A DNA stretch of 54,932 nt from Planctomycetota bacterium (GTDB lineage Bacteria; Planctomycetota; Planctomycetia; Gemmatales; Gemmataceae), in NCBI GenBank assembly GCA_021781415.1, contig JAJXWW010000019.1, forward strand, positions 1 to 54,932, read 5' to 3'. How positions within the stretch are numbered: position 1 is the first letter of the stretch; every line of letters starts with the position of its first letter. Of this stretch, positions 25,914-35,421 are shown in pieces. Made by a program: the position numbers and the translations under genes. Under the pieces are notes generated by a model. That model had not been told where the DNA came from, ran no database searches, and saw only the letters and a program-made list of their open reading frames with translations.

Positions 25914-25939
25914 GTCCCGACACAACTCAAAAATTTTGG

Positions 25940-25968
25940 TTGACAATAGCCAAGCACCGTTTTATCAT
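25940..25968 (+). promoter_or_regulatory. Sigma-70 promoter of the giant glycine-rich protein gene
   Basis: TTGACA (25940-25945), a 17-bp spacer and TATCAT (25963-25968) give the best promoter match I found in the window. Transcription would start near 25975, leaving a ~105-nt leader before the ATG at 26081. Confidence 0.65.
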
Positions 25969-26080
25969 CCCCCTTAATTCAAAACTCAAACAGAACGGAC
26001 AAGAGGCATTCAAGTTCCGCACCGTGAAGAAGCACTGTAGTCGCTTCTTCCAAAGCAATTCTCTCTCTTCGAGGTCTTTT

Positions 26081-29000
26081 ATGTCTTTGTCTTGGTCGAA
26101 AAAAGCGGCAAAGTTCTTCGGCAAGCAAGCCCGTCGCGGCGGGCCGCGTCAGCGCCTGTTCCGACGCAAATTGTTCCTGGAGGTGCTGGAGGATCGTACT
26201 GTCCTCAGTCCCGTGGTGTTCACGGTCACTTCGCTCGGCGACAACGGTACAGGGACGGGAACCACAGGTGATCTCCGCTATTGCATCACCCAAGCCAATC
26301 TGAATCACAATACGAGCAGCACACCGGACCAAATCAACTTCACCAGCGGTTTGCACGGCACCATCACTTTGCAGCAAGGCCAATTGCAAATCACCGATCC
26401 CAACTTAGTTCTCAATGGGCCGGATGCCTCGACCATCGCGGTGAACGGCAACAATCAGAGTCGGGTTTTCGCCATTGCTTCGGGAGCCACGGTCGCCATT
26501 TCCGGACTGACCATCGAGCAGGGCAAGACGGTCGGCGATGGGAGCAACGATGGCAGCAATGAGGGCGGCGGTATCTTCAATCAGGGCACGCTGACGCTTC
26601 AGAACGACACCCTCTCCGGCAATCGGGCCCTCGGTCAAGCGGGCGTCAACGGCACCGGCACAACCCCCAACGGTGGAAACGGCGGCAATGCCCTGGGGGG
26701 CGGCGTTTACAGCGCTGGCAGCCTGACGCTCGGCAATGATACCCTGTCAGGTAATTCGGCCGTAGGCGGTGCGGGCGGGCGAGCCGCCAGCAGGGGTAAT
26801 GGTGGTACCGGCGGCAGCGGTCTGGGCGGCGGAGTGTACAGCACGAATGGTCAGTTGAGTGTCGGCAGCGACACCTTTTCCAACAATGTCGCTCAGGGCG
26901 GTGTCGGCGGCGGCATTCCCTTTAGCCGCTCCGATAGGGGCGTAAGCGGCGGTGCCGGCGGTGCCGGTGCCGGCGGCGGACTTTATGACTCCGTCGGCAG
27001 CCTGACTCTCGCAAGCGATACTTTCTCGAACAACCGGGCCATTGGCGGCAACGGCATCAACGGCGGCACCGGGAGTTTCTTCTACCATATTAACGGCGGA
27101 TCGGGAGGTGCTGGTGGCAGCGCCCAGGGGGGTGGCTTCTACCATGCTAACGGCGTTTTGACGCTACAAAACGATACGCTTAGCGGCGATCAAGCCCTCG
27201 GTGGCAGCGGCGGCGCGGGCGGCGGCTACAGCGCCTTCGGCGGCGGCAGCACCACCGGCGGGACGGGCGGCAGCGGCGGCGCGGCGAAGGGGGGCGGCTT
27301 CTATGCCAGCGAGGATACCATCACCGTTAGCCAATCGACGATCACCCAGAGCATCGTCACCGGCGGCGGCGGCGGCAGCGCTGGCAGCGCCGGAAATCCA
27401 GGTACTGCGGGCGTGGGGGGCGTGGCTCAGGGCGGAGCTTTCTACGCCTATGGAGGCAATCAGGTCGCTCTCGACACGGTTGCGTTGACGCACAACACGG
27501 TTACGGGCGGCAACGGCGGCCGGGGGGCCAACAACAATAACGGTTCGTCAACATCCAGCGGCGTTACCGGTGCTGGTGCTGCCGGAGGCGATGCCGCCGG
27601 AGGGGGAGTGTATGCCGAGGACAATTCCTTGTCGCTTAACAACGTGACCATTGCCAACAACGATGTGAACGCGGGGAGCGGCGGCGGCGCGGGCATGGCC
27701 GGGAATGCGGGCATCAATGGCGGCGTCGGCGGCGTCGGCGGCGTTGCCCAAGGGGGCGGCGTATACACGGTCGATCAGAGCGTCAGCCTCACCAGCGTGA
27801 CCCTCGCGCACAACGCCGTCGCCGGCGGTTACGGCGGCGTGGGCGGTTTCGCTGAGTTTGTCCGCGGCACGCGCGGCAACGGCGGCGCGGGCGGTGCCGG
27901 CGGCGATGCTCAGGGCGGCGGTCTGTATACCAGCCAGAGCACGATCACTCTCACCCAGCTAACCGTGCAAAGCAACACGGTCACGGGAGGCCTAGGCGGC
28001 TTCGGCGGCTTCGGCGGCAGCGGTGGTGCCTTCCTCCTGGGCGGCGCGGGCGGTGCCGCCGGTGCTGGCGGCGCTGCCCAAGGCGGCGGACTATACGTCA
28101 GCCAGGCCACACTCGCCTTTAACACGGGAACCCTATCCGACAATCGAGCTACCGGCGGCAACGGTAACTTCGGTGGCTTCGGCGGCAGCGAGGGATTCAA
28201 TGCTCCCCACAGTCGAGGCGGTCCCGGTGGCGCGGGCGGTGACGGCGGTATTGCCCAAGGTGGGGGCTTCTTTGCCGAGCAAGATACGCTCCATCTCCAA
28301 CAGGTGGATCTCACGAGTAATACCGTTGTCGGCGGCGTAGGCGGCCGAGGTGGCGAGGGCGGCTTCTTTAGCCTCCAGCCCAGCGATTTAGCGGGAGGCA
28401 CGGGTGGTCCTGGAGGCGTGGGCGGCCGCGGCGGTGTCGGCCAAGGCGGCGGCCTCTATGCCAATCAGGGATCGCTTAGCTTCAATCAAGGTACCCTCAG
28501 CAGTAATTCGGCTACAGGCGGCGCGGGCGGTGTGGGTGGCAACGGCAACAGTGGTCAACCCATGATAAATCGGGGCGGCAGCACAACCGGTTCGGGCGGT
28601 CGTGGCGGCCAAGGCGGCAACGGCGGTCAGGGCGGCGACGGCCAGGGCGGTAGTCTGTATGCCGGTAATGAAGCGGTCGCACTCAATCATCTGACGTTCT
28701 CCAGCAACATCGCTCAAGGCGGAGCGGGTGGAACCGGAGGAACCGGAGGAAGCGGCGGTTACGACGATGGCGCTTTTGGAGGGGCCAACGCCGGACCTGC
28801 CGGTCAAGGCGGTCAAGGCGGTCAAGGCGGCCAGGGCGGCAATGGCCAAGGCGGCGGCCTCTATGGAGACAAGGATTCCGCGCAACTGGTGGATTTAATC
28901 TTCATGTCTGATTCCGCTTTGGGCGGCCTCGGTGGTATCGGCGGTTTGGGTGGTGCCGGCGGCTCCAGTGCCGGTGGCCAGGGCAACTACGGCTTCTACG

Positions 29001-30049
29001 GCCCCGCAGGCAATGGCGGCAATGGCGGCAAAGGGGGTAATGGCGGCAACGGCAACCTGGGTGGAAGCGGCGGAGACGGCCAGGGTGGCGGCCTGTTCCT
29101 CTACCAATCGCAGGATAACCTTGACCATCTCCAGATTACCCAAAATACCGCTGCGGGTGGCAATGGCGGCGCGGGCGGTGTCGGCGGTGTCGGCGGTTTC
29201 AGCGAAGGAGGCTTCGGCGGTTTCGGCTACTACCACCCGGCGGGCAACGGCGGCAATGCTGGGGCGGGCGGCCAAGGCGGCAATGGCGCTCTTGGAGGAG
29301 CGGGCGGCGATGGGCAAGGAGGCGGCTTGTATCTCGGTCACAATCTGGATACCCTCGTTCACCTCCTCATCTCCAACAACACTGCCACCGGCGGCACCGG
29401 CGGAGCGGGCGGCGGGGGCGGCAACGGCGGCCAGAGCTTCGGGGGAGCAGGAGGCTTCAGCTTCGGCGGCATCGGCGGCAACGGCGGCAACGGCGGCTAT
29501 GGCGGCCTTGCCGGCAGCGGCGGCAACGGCGGCAACGGCGGCGATGCCCTCGGAGGCGGATTGTACGCCCTCGATGAGCTAGCCCATCTCACCCAGCCGG
29601 CCATCTCGGGCAACACTGTCACCAGCGGCAACGGAGGTGAGGGAGGCTCCGGAGGAAACGGTGGCACCAGTTCTGGAGGCTCAGGAGGATACAGCTTCTT
29701 CGGCGGCAGTAGTGGCACCCCGGGTAAGGCCGGTACGAAAGGTGATGGCGGCGCGGGTGGCGATGGCGGCAACGGCGGCGCGGCGGAGGGTGGCGGAGTC
29801 TATGTCGCTTCCGGCACGCTCCACTTCAGCGGCGGCAGTGTGACCGACAACCACGCCGATTCCAGCTCCGGCGGAGCGGCGGGTTCTGGAGGTCAAGGCG
29901 CGGTCGCCGGTTCGAGCGGTACCACAGGGTCTGGGCAACCAAGTGTCGGCGGCGGCATTGATAATGCCGATGGTACCGTTACCCTGAACGGGACGACGGT
30001 TACGGACAATACCGCCGACAGCGATCCCAATCTGGTCGGCGTATCGTGA
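26081..30049 (+). CDS. Giant glycine-rich PGRS-like beta-helical surface protein
   Basis: 1322 residues from the ATG at 26081, behind GAGG; earlier in-frame codons precede the family motif and lie in the promoter leader. The N-terminus is basic (RRGGPRQRLFRRKLF) and carries the planctomycete LEVLEDRTVLS motif near residues 33-43, known from very large secreted proteins of this phylum. GTTGDLRYCITQANLN resembles the CSLREAI-type start of parallel beta-helices. From ~150 the protein is a long tandem array of units of ~60-70 residues: QGGGLY, a short strand pattern such as LTLQNDTLSGN, and a (GGxGG)n spacer. It should be exported and form a long Gly-cushioned beta-helix, as an adhesin or coat protein. 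No C-terminal anchor is evident. PE_PGRS proteins are only a compositional parallel. Confidence 0.85.
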   Translation: MSLSWSKKAAKFFGKQARRGGPRQRLFRRKLFLEVLEDRTVLSPVVFTVTSLGDNGTGTGTTGDLRYCITQANLNHNTSSTPDQINFTSGLHGTITLQQGQLQITDPNLVLNGPDASTIAVNGNNQSRVFAIASGATVAISGLTIEQGKTVGDGSNDGSNEGGGIFNQGTLTLQNDTLSGNRALGQAGVNGTGTTPNGGNGGNALGGGVYSAGSLTLGNDTLSGNSAVGGAGGRAASRGNGGTGGSGLGGGVYSTNGQLSVGSDTFSNNVAQGGVGGGIPFSRSDRGVSGGAGGAGAGGGLYDSVGSLTLASDTFSNNRAIGGNGINGGTGSFFYHINGGSGGAGGSAQGGGFYHANGVLTLQNDTLSGDQALGGSGGAGGGYSAFGGGSTTGGTGGSGGAAKGGGFYASEDTITVSQSTITQSIVTGGGGGSAGSAGNPGTAGVGGVAQGGAFYAYGGNQVALDTVALTHNTVTGGNGGRGANNNNGSSTSSGVTGAGAAGGDAAGGGVYAEDNSLSLNNVTIANNDVNAGSGGGAGMAGNAGINGGVGGVGGVAQGGGVYTVDQSVSLTSVTLAHNAVAGGYGGVGGFAEFVRGTRGNGGAGGAGGDAQGGGLYTSQSTITLTQLTVQSNTVTGGLGGFGGFGGSGGAFLLGGAGGAAGAGGAAQGGGLYVSQATLAFNTGTLSDNRATGGNGNFGGFGGSEGFNAPHSRGGPGGAGGDGGIAQGGGFFAEQDTLHLQQVDLTSNTVVGGVGGRGGEGGFFSLQPSDLAGGTGGPGGVGGRGGVGQGGGLYANQGSLSFNQGTLSSNSATGGAGGVGGNGNSGQPMINRGGSTTGSGGRGGQGGNGGQGGDGQGGSLYAGNEAVALNHLTFSSNIAQGGAGGTGGTGGSGGYDDGAFGGANAGPAGQGGQGGQGGQGGNGQGGGLYGDKDSAQLVDLIFMSDSALGGLGGIGGLGGAGGSSAGGQGNYGFYGPAGNGGNGGKGGNGGNGNLGGSGGDGQGGGLFLYQSQDNLDHLQITQNTAAGGNGGAGGVGGVGGFSEGGFGGFGYYHPAGNGGNAGAGGQGGNGALGGAGGDGQGGGLYLGHNLDTLVHLLISNNTATGGTGGAGGGGGNGGQSFGGAGGFSFGGIGGNGGNGGYGGLAGSGGNGGNGGDALGGGLYALDELAHLTQPAISGNTVTSGNGGEGGSGGNGGTSSGGSGGYSFFGGSSGTPGKAGTKGDGGAGGDGGNGGAAEGGGVYVASGTLHFSGGSVTDNHADSSSGGAAGSGGQGAVAGSSGTTGSGQPSVGGGIDNADGTVTLNGTTVTDNTADSDPNLVGVS

Positions 30050-30069
30050 TTTCGACCGACTTTTAAGAG

Positions 30070-30105
30070 GGCGGCTCACGGCGTCAGGAGACGCCGTGAG
30101 CCGCC
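30070..30105 (+). repeat. GGCGGCTCACGGCGT palindrome
   Basis: Perfect 15-bp arms (30070-30084, 30091-30105) and a 6-bp loop, 20 bp downstream of the giant protein stop. It could terminate or stabilise that mRNA. The end GTGAGCCGCC occurs once more at 30152-30161, within the same 182-bp gap before the helicase gene. Confidence 0.85.
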
Positions 30106-30231
30106 GAGTCGGTCCACAATCTTCAGGCATATCTGCGTCCCGACAGGCGAGTGAGCCGCCTCTCGACAGGCTTGGATCGCACGGTTAAGATAGCCGAGAG
30201 ATTCCACTCCTCTTCGCTCCGAGAGCAATCG

Positions 30232-33200
30232 ATGGCCGCGCCGCCGTTTCGGATCAGTCCGTCCACCATCGCTCGCTACTTCTTTCACGATTGCGAACGC
30301 TTTCTCTATTACACCTCGGCCACGCCGCAGGAACGCAAGCGACAGGGCATTCCCAAGCCGGCATTCGACAACAGCCCACTCGTCGAGTCGATCTTGGCCA
30401 GCGGCTACGAGTGGGAACGCGATGTCGTCGAACGGCTGCTGAAGGGAAAGGTCGTCGTTGCACCGGGGACGGGAGAGTTGCACACGCGGCGGCTGCCCTT
30501 GGCCGCGACGCTGCGCCATTTGCGGCGCGAACCGGCCGGACGCTTTCTCTATCAGCCGACTCTCGCGCCGCCACCGAGTTTCTACGAGACTTATGGCATC
30601 GATCCGCAAGGGATATTTGTCAGCGAGAATCATCCCGATCTGCTCTCGATTCTGCCCGGCGAAGACGGCAAGCGCCGGATTCGCATTATCGACCTGAAGC
30701 GCGGCGAGGCACTCAAACTGACGCATCGAGTACAGATTCTTTTCTACGCTCTGGAATTGCAGACACTACTTGAGGCCGAGGGGATCGATGCCGAAGTCGA
30801 TCTCGAATGCGGAGCCGTCTGGCTGGGCAAGCAAGAGGAGCCGGAGATCTTCAATCTGGGCGATTTTCGACCGCATTTAGAGAGATTCCTTCGCAACGAT
30901 TTGAGCCGCATTTTACAGGGCGAGGCGCGCGAGGCGCATTGGCATCTCTACGACCGCTGCGAATGGTGCGAGTTCTTCGATTCGTGCCGCGAGGAGATGC
31001 GTCGCACCGACGACGTCTCGCGCCTGGTGCAGTTGACGACCTACGGCAAGCGTCATCTGCGCGACGAGGCGGGAGTCTGCACGCTGACGCAACTGGGCAA
31101 GTTCCTGAAACGCGCCGACGCCGATGAGGTGCTGGATCGCTGCGCCTCGTTGGCGGGGCAGCGTCATCGCCTGGCCGTGCGCGTCGCCGCGCTGGAATCG
31201 CAGGAGCCACAACTCCACGGCGCGGCTTCGCCGGATCTGCCGCGCGGCGAGAATCTCGCCGTGTTTCTAACGCTGCAAAAGGAGCCGTTGGGTCAAACGA
31301 TCTATCTCGCCGGACTGCACGTCACCGGACGCGACGACGTGCGCCGCGCCGTGTTCTCGGCGGCGACGGCGCGGCAATTGACCGACGGCGAAGGCAAACC
31401 GCAGCCGTGCGTCTGGTTGGCCGATAAGCCGGAGCTTGCCGCCGAGGTGCGCCGGCATTTCATCGAACGACTCGACGATCTGTTCCATCGCGTCCACGCT
31501 TACAACGAAGCGCGGGCGGAATGGAAGGACAAGTTGAGTTTACAAGCCTACGTCCACACCGAAGACGAACGGGCGCTCTTGTTCGCCGCCCTGCTCGATG
31601 CCTTGACCGAGCCGGATTTGGCCGAGAAAGCGATGACGTTGCTCTTTCATTTTCAGGGACCGGAGCTGTTACACGCCGCGAGCCATCCCGGCAGCGAAGT
31701 GGCCTATCCCGTCGTCGTGCTGCAAAACGCCGTGAGCCGATTGCTCGCGCTGCCGGTCGAGGTTAGCTATACGCTGCCGGAGATGTTGGAAGCCTTGGGC
31801 AGTTCGTTCCAGTATACGCGGCGCGATTACTATCACTTTCCTCTGGGCCATGGGCTGCGGGCCGAGGCGCTGCATGCGGCCTGGTACGCGGGCAAGAGCG
31901 GCAACCTCGACGAGATTCGGCATCAGGCGCGGCTCTATCTGTTCGCCGTGGCCGCGCTGTTGCGTTCGGTGCGCGAGCGCGCCGCCGCACATCTGTTCGC
32001 CTGGCCGCCGCGCTTCGCGCTACCGACGGGAGCCGGCATCCGCGAGCCGATCCTGTCTCGCCTCGCCTTCTTCGCGCGCTACGAGAGTTTGTTGAGCTGC
32101 TTGGCCGTCCGCGAGTCGCGCGCCGAAGCGCGGGCCACTCAAGTGTTGCTCGGACAAGTCGTGGAATTGAAGGCAATCAATGCAAATGAGATGGAGGTAG
32201 TAGGCAATCTCGTCGTCGAGCCGGAAACGAGCGGCTTCCCCGCTTGGCTGCTGGTGCGCGACGACGACGACGGTCGCCGCGCCCAAGTCGAATATGCCGA
32301 CTATTGGTATCGCAATAAGGTACATGGCGGCCCCGACAGCCCGCATCGCGCCATCGTCGGCGTCGCGGACATCCGCGCCGCCGACGATCGAACGCGCTTT
32401 CGTTTGGAGTACACGCGCAAGTTTAAGAATAATCCGCCCACCGCAGGCGAGCGCTTTCTGCTCTATCAACGCTTCACCGATTTCACCACCGATCCACTGG
32501 TGAAGTTTCTCGAAGAGTTGGATCGAGCCACCCACGACGGCGATGGTCCCGCCGGTTTCTATGCGCAGCTGTTACGCCATCCCGAAGAGGCCGCCGTACC
32601 CTTGCCCCTGCCCGCGAAAGTGCGAACCACGGCAATGCGCGGAGCAGATCGACTCGGCTTCACGCCCAGCCAGTTCGACGCATTTCAAACGATATGCGGC
32701 CAGCGCGTCACGGCGGTCTGGGGACCGCCGGGCACGGGCAAGACGCACTTTCTCGCCGCCACCATCGTCGCCCTGGCCTCGGCTTACAAGAGCGCCGGCT
32801 TGCCCTTCCGCGTCTTGGTGACCGCGTTCACCCACGCCGCCATCGAGAACCTGTTGGCCAAAATCGCCGAGTGCCGCAAAGCGAATTCCGCCCATTTCCT
32901 ACTCGGAAAGGCGAAAAATTGGCAGAGCCTCAATCCCGGCGTCGAGGTCGTGGCGGAGAACGATCTGGGCGGCTGGCTGCGGGACGAAGCCCAAGTCGTC
33001 CTCGGAGCCACGGTCTATTCCTGCGTCAAAAAACGCCTCGATCTGCCGTCGTTCGATCTCGTGGTCGTAGACGAAGCGTCTCAAGTGCGCGTGCCGGAGT
33101 CGGCCATCGCCGTGTATCTGAGCGGCGACGGCGGACGGCTGGTGTTGGCCGGCGATCACCTGCAATTGCCGCCCATCGTCGCCGGAGTCTATCCCGATGC

Positions 33201-34044
33201 GCCGCCCGGCGAACCGCTGCTACATCGTTCCATCTTCGAGGCCGTATGTCCTCGGCAAACACAGCAGATTACAGAGAGCCGAATTGTCCGTCAATTGCTC
33301 GAAAACTTCCGCATGAACGACGTGCTGACTGCCTGCGCCGCGCACTTGCTCTACGGTCCACGCTACAAGTGCGGCAGCGGCGAAGTGGCCCAACGCCGTC
33401 TCGCTTTCAAACCCAAACGCGAACTCGATCCGCTCGTCTCCTCCTGTCTCGATCCGAATTATCCGTTGGTCGTCGTCGTCCTCGACGGCATCCGCGCTTC
33501 GCGCGCCAATCCGATCGAAGCCGATCTCATCGCGCAACTGACGGCGGCACTGCGAGACGGTTTGCGCAGCGCCTCCGGCCGCCCCTATGCCGACGATGCC
33601 GCCTTCTTCCGCCGCGGCGTGTTCGTCGTTAGCCCGCACCACGCGCAGATTCGGGCCATTCAGCAGGAATTGGCGAAACAGCGCGCGTGGAGCAGCTTGC
33701 CGTTCGTCGATACCGTGGACAAGATGCAGGGCCAGGAAGCCGACGCCGTGCTGGTCAGCTACGGCGTCTCCGATCCGGAGTTCGCCCTGCGCGAAGCGGA
33801 GTTCATCTACGGTTTGAACCGCCTCAATGTCGCCCTCACGCGGGCGCGGTGCAAGACCATCGTGTGTCTGCCGCGTCCGCTGCTGGAGGCATCGCCGCAG
33901 GTTCTCGACGTGGAAGCCGCCGCCGCCGGCCTCGGCTTCATGCGCCGCCTGGTCGATTGGGTCCGCCAACACGGCGAGGAACTGCTCTTCGAGGGCGAGG
34001 AGGTGGAAGCGCGCGTCCTGCGTGCCTCGCGGGTGGAGAGGTAA
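30232..34044 (+). CDS. RecB/Cas4-like Fe-S nuclease fused to a Dna2-type SF1 helicase
   Basis: 1270 residues from the ATG at 30232. The N-terminal third is a PD-(D/E)XK nuclease: RIIDLKRGEAL carries the D-x-K core, and four cysteines (Cys21, then Cys243, Cys246 and Cys252 in RCEWCEFFDSC) match the 4Fe-4S staple of Dna2, AddB and Cas4. The helicase has GPPGTGKT (831-838), FDLVVVDEASQV (motif II), RMNDVLTACAAHLLY, VDTVDKMQGQEADAVLVSYG and LNVALTRARCKTIV (motif VI). This is the TM0106-type RecB-like nuclease with a UvrD/Dna2 helicase, expected to process DNA ends or flaps. It stands alone, so repair is more likely than a multi-gene defence system, but defence is not excluded. Confidence 0.85.
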   Translation: MAAPPFRISPSTIARYFFHDCERFLYYTSATPQERKRQGIPKPAFDNSPLVESILASGYEWERDVVERLLKGKVVVAPGTGELHTRRLPLAATLRHLRREPAGRFLYQPTLAPPPSFYETYGIDPQGIFVSENHPDLLSILPGEDGKRRIRIIDLKRGEALKLTHRVQILFYALELQTLLEAEGIDAEVDLECGAVWLGKQEEPEIFNLGDFRPHLERFLRNDLSRILQGEAREAHWHLYDRCEWCEFFDSCREEMRRTDDVSRLVQLTTYGKRHLRDEAGVCTLTQLGKFLKRADADEVLDRCASLAGQRHRLAVRVAALESQEPQLHGAASPDLPRGENLAVFLTLQKEPLGQTIYLAGLHVTGRDDVRRAVFSAATARQLTDGEGKPQPCVWLADKPELAAEVRRHFIERLDDLFHRVHAYNEARAEWKDKLSLQAYVHTEDERALLFAALLDALTEPDLAEKAMTLLFHFQGPELLHAASHPGSEVAYPVVVLQNAVSRLLALPVEVSYTLPEMLEALGSSFQYTRRDYYHFPLGHGLRAEALHAAWYAGKSGNLDEIRHQARLYLFAVAALLRSVRERAAAHLFAWPPRFALPTGAGIREPILSRLAFFARYESLLSCLAVRESRAEARATQVLLGQVVELKAINANEMEVVGNLVVEPETSGFPAWLLVRDDDDGRRAQVEYADYWYRNKVHGGPDSPHRAIVGVADIRAADDRTRFRLEYTRKFKNNPPTAGERFLLYQRFTDFTTDPLVKFLEELDRATHDGDGPAGFYAQLLRHPEEAAVPLPLPAKVRTTAMRGADRLGFTPSQFDAFQTICGQRVTAVWGPPGTGKTHFLAATIVALASAYKSAGLPFRVLVTAFTHAAIENLLAKIAECRKANSAHFLLGKAKNWQSLNPGVEVVAENDLGGWLRDEAQVVLGATVYSCVKKRLDLPSFDLVVVDEASQVRVPESAIAVYLSGDGGRLVLAGDHLQLPPIVAGVYPDAPPGEPLLHRSIFEAVCPRQTQQITESRIVRQLLENFRMNDVLTACAAHLLYGPRYKCGSGEVAQRRLAFKPKRELDPLVSSCLDPNYPLVVVVLDGIRASRANPIEADLIAQLTAALRDGLRSASGRPYADDAAFFRRGVFVVSPHHAQIRAIQQELAKQRAWSSLPFVDTVDKMQGQEADAVLVSYGVSDPEFALREAEFIYGLNRLNVALTRARCKTIVCLPRPLLEASPQVLDVEAAAAGLGFMRRLVDWVRQHGEELLFEGEEVEARVLRASRVER

Positions 34045-34398
34045 TCGTACAGCGTTCCTCCCCTCTCCTCCTGTACCCAAGGGAGCGGAGGCTTTTGGGG
34101 CGGACGAGGCGTGGAAAAATGGAAACGGGACGGCTCGCGGATCTAGCCCGAATAGGTCACCACAGAGATCGCGGAGAAAAGACAAAAGATTGCCTCTCCA
34201 GAGTTTTAGGCTCATGGAGGGGCGAGCGAGTTTGCCGCGGCGACATGCGAGGCCGGTGTACTTAACTCATTTCTTTTTCTTCCACTGCGTTCTTCTTTGG
34301 TGCGCAAACCGGGTTAGTAAAGGGAAGAGGGGAGTCGCGCCGCACGGCTAAACGATCGAATGGGACCGAGAGCAATTGCGGATTGTCGGAGTCTTGTC
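34045..34398. other. Intergenic region with degenerate repeat
   Basis: 354 bp without a gene. Positions ~34050-34095 resemble a decayed half copy of the CCCCTCTCC family (CCTCCCCTCTCCTCCTGTAC followed by GGGAGCGGAGG). Around 34160 a CACCACAGAGATCGCGGAG stretch resembles a short repeat common in planctomycete intergenic DNA. No promoter was assigned. Confidence 0.4.
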
Positions 34399-35421
34399 AT
34401 GTTGGAACTCGATGGTTCATTCGGCGAGGGCGGCGGCCAGATTTTGCGAACCTGTCTGTCCATGTCCCTGCTTACGGGTCGCTCCTTTCATCTGCGCAAC
34501 ATCCGCGCCGGTCGCTCGAAGCCGGGTCTGCAACCGCAGCACTTGACGAGCGTGCGCGCCGCCGCGACGATCGGTCAGGCTCAAACGCGCGGTGCCTCGC
34601 GTGGCAGCTCCAGTCTCGCCTTCGAGCCGGGAGAGGTACAGGCGGGCAGCTATCGCTTCGATGTCGGCACGGCCGGGGCGACCGGGTTGGTTCTGCATAC
34701 CGTGTATCTCCCCTTGGCTCTGCGCGGCGGTCAACCGAGCGAGTTGACAATCATCGGCGGAACGCACGTTCCGGCCAGTCCGTGCTATCACTTTCTGGAG
34801 ACGACCTGGCGGCGCTATATGGAACGATGCGGAATACGAGTGAGTTTGCGCATGAATCGCCCCGGATTTTATCCGCGCGGCGGCGGCGAAATCCAAGCGT
34901 TTGTGCAACCGTGCCTCAAGCTAATAAGTCTACATTTAAGATCCACAAAATCCACAGAAGCGAGGGGGTTCAGCGCCGTGGCCGGACTCGATGCCGGTAT
35001 CGCTCGGCGTCAGGCGCGGCGGGCGGCGTCTCGCCTGCAACAGTACGGGTTGAAATGCGGCTTCCGCGAAGAGAAATGGCCGGGCGGGCCGGGGAGCGTT
35101 CTCGCCGTGGAGCTAGACACCGATCCGGTGCCGACGCTATTCTTTGCTCTGGGCGAGCGCGGCAAAACCGCCGAGCGCGTCGCCGATGAGGCCGTCGAGC
35201 AAGTCGTCGCTTACCTCGATTCCGGCGATGCCGCCGTCGATGCCCATAGCGCCGATCAGTTGGTCTTGCCCTTGGCATGGGCCGAGGGAGCTTCGGAATT
35301 TCGCGTCGCCCAGATCACGAAACATCTGACGACGAACATCTTCGTCATTCGCAACTTTCTCGAACGCGACATCGTTTGCGAGGGCAGAGAGGGTGAACCG
35401 GGGATCCTTCGCATGGGATGA
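34399..35421 (+). CDS. rtcA: RNA 3'-terminal phosphate cyclase
   Basis: 340 residues, the normal length. The N-terminal DGSFGEGGGQILRTCLSMSL and SRKPGL-like AGRSKPGLQPQHLTSVRAAA, then GTAGATGLVLHTVYLPLAL, are RtcA signatures. The ITKHLTTNIFV block places the nucleophilic histidine at residue 309, the same number as in the E. coli enzyme, which is adenylated before transfer to the RNA 3'-phosphate to form a 2',3'-cyclic phosphate. The paralogue Rcl1 lacks this histidine. Residues ~176-188 come from an unusually A+T-rich stretch (34922-34962). The TGA overlaps the ATG of the next gene by 4 bp. No rtcB or rtcR is in the window. Confidence 0.9.
   Translation: MLELDGSFGEGGGQILRTCLSMSLLTGRSFHLRNIRAGRSKPGLQPQHLTSVRAAATIGQAQTRGASRGSSSLAFEPGEVQAGSYRFDVGTAGATGLVLHTVYLPLALRGGQPSELTIIGGTHVPASPCYHFLETTWRRYMERCGIRVSLRMNRPGFYPRGGGEIQAFVQPCLKLISLHLRSTKSTEARGFSAVAGLDAGIARRQARRAASRLQQYGLKCGFREEKWPGGPGSVLAVELDTDPVPTLFFALGERGKTAERVADEAVEQVVAYLDSGDAAVDAHSADQLVLPLAWAEGASEFRVAQITKHLTTNIFVIRNFLERDIVCEGREGEPGILRMG

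Larger units (their letters stand above)
25722..26080. other. Regulatory region between divergent genes
   Basis: This 359-bp gap separates the TauE-like gene from the giant surface protein gene. It holds two 15-bp direct repeats and a consensus sigma-70 promoter. It becomes distinctly A+T-rich after about 25920. No additional gene is supported. Confidence 0.5.

Noticed and set aside
25861..25920. Complete insertion sequence
   Set aside because: Only two short direct repeats were found; no transposase frame or inverted ends are present.
24922..25923. Upstream extension of the large membrane protein frame on the minus strand
   Set aside because: It is antisense-frame sequence of the TauE/SafE gene on the same strand; no membrane or family pattern, and the TauE frame is clearly the real one.
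26500..29900. CRISPR or satellite array
   Set aside because: The repetition is at the codon level of a glycine-rich protein, with imperfect units and a continuous 1322-codon frame.
30232..34044. Cas4 as part of a CRISPR system
   Set aside because: No cas1, cas2 or array nearby; the nuclease is fused to a Dna2-type helicase.
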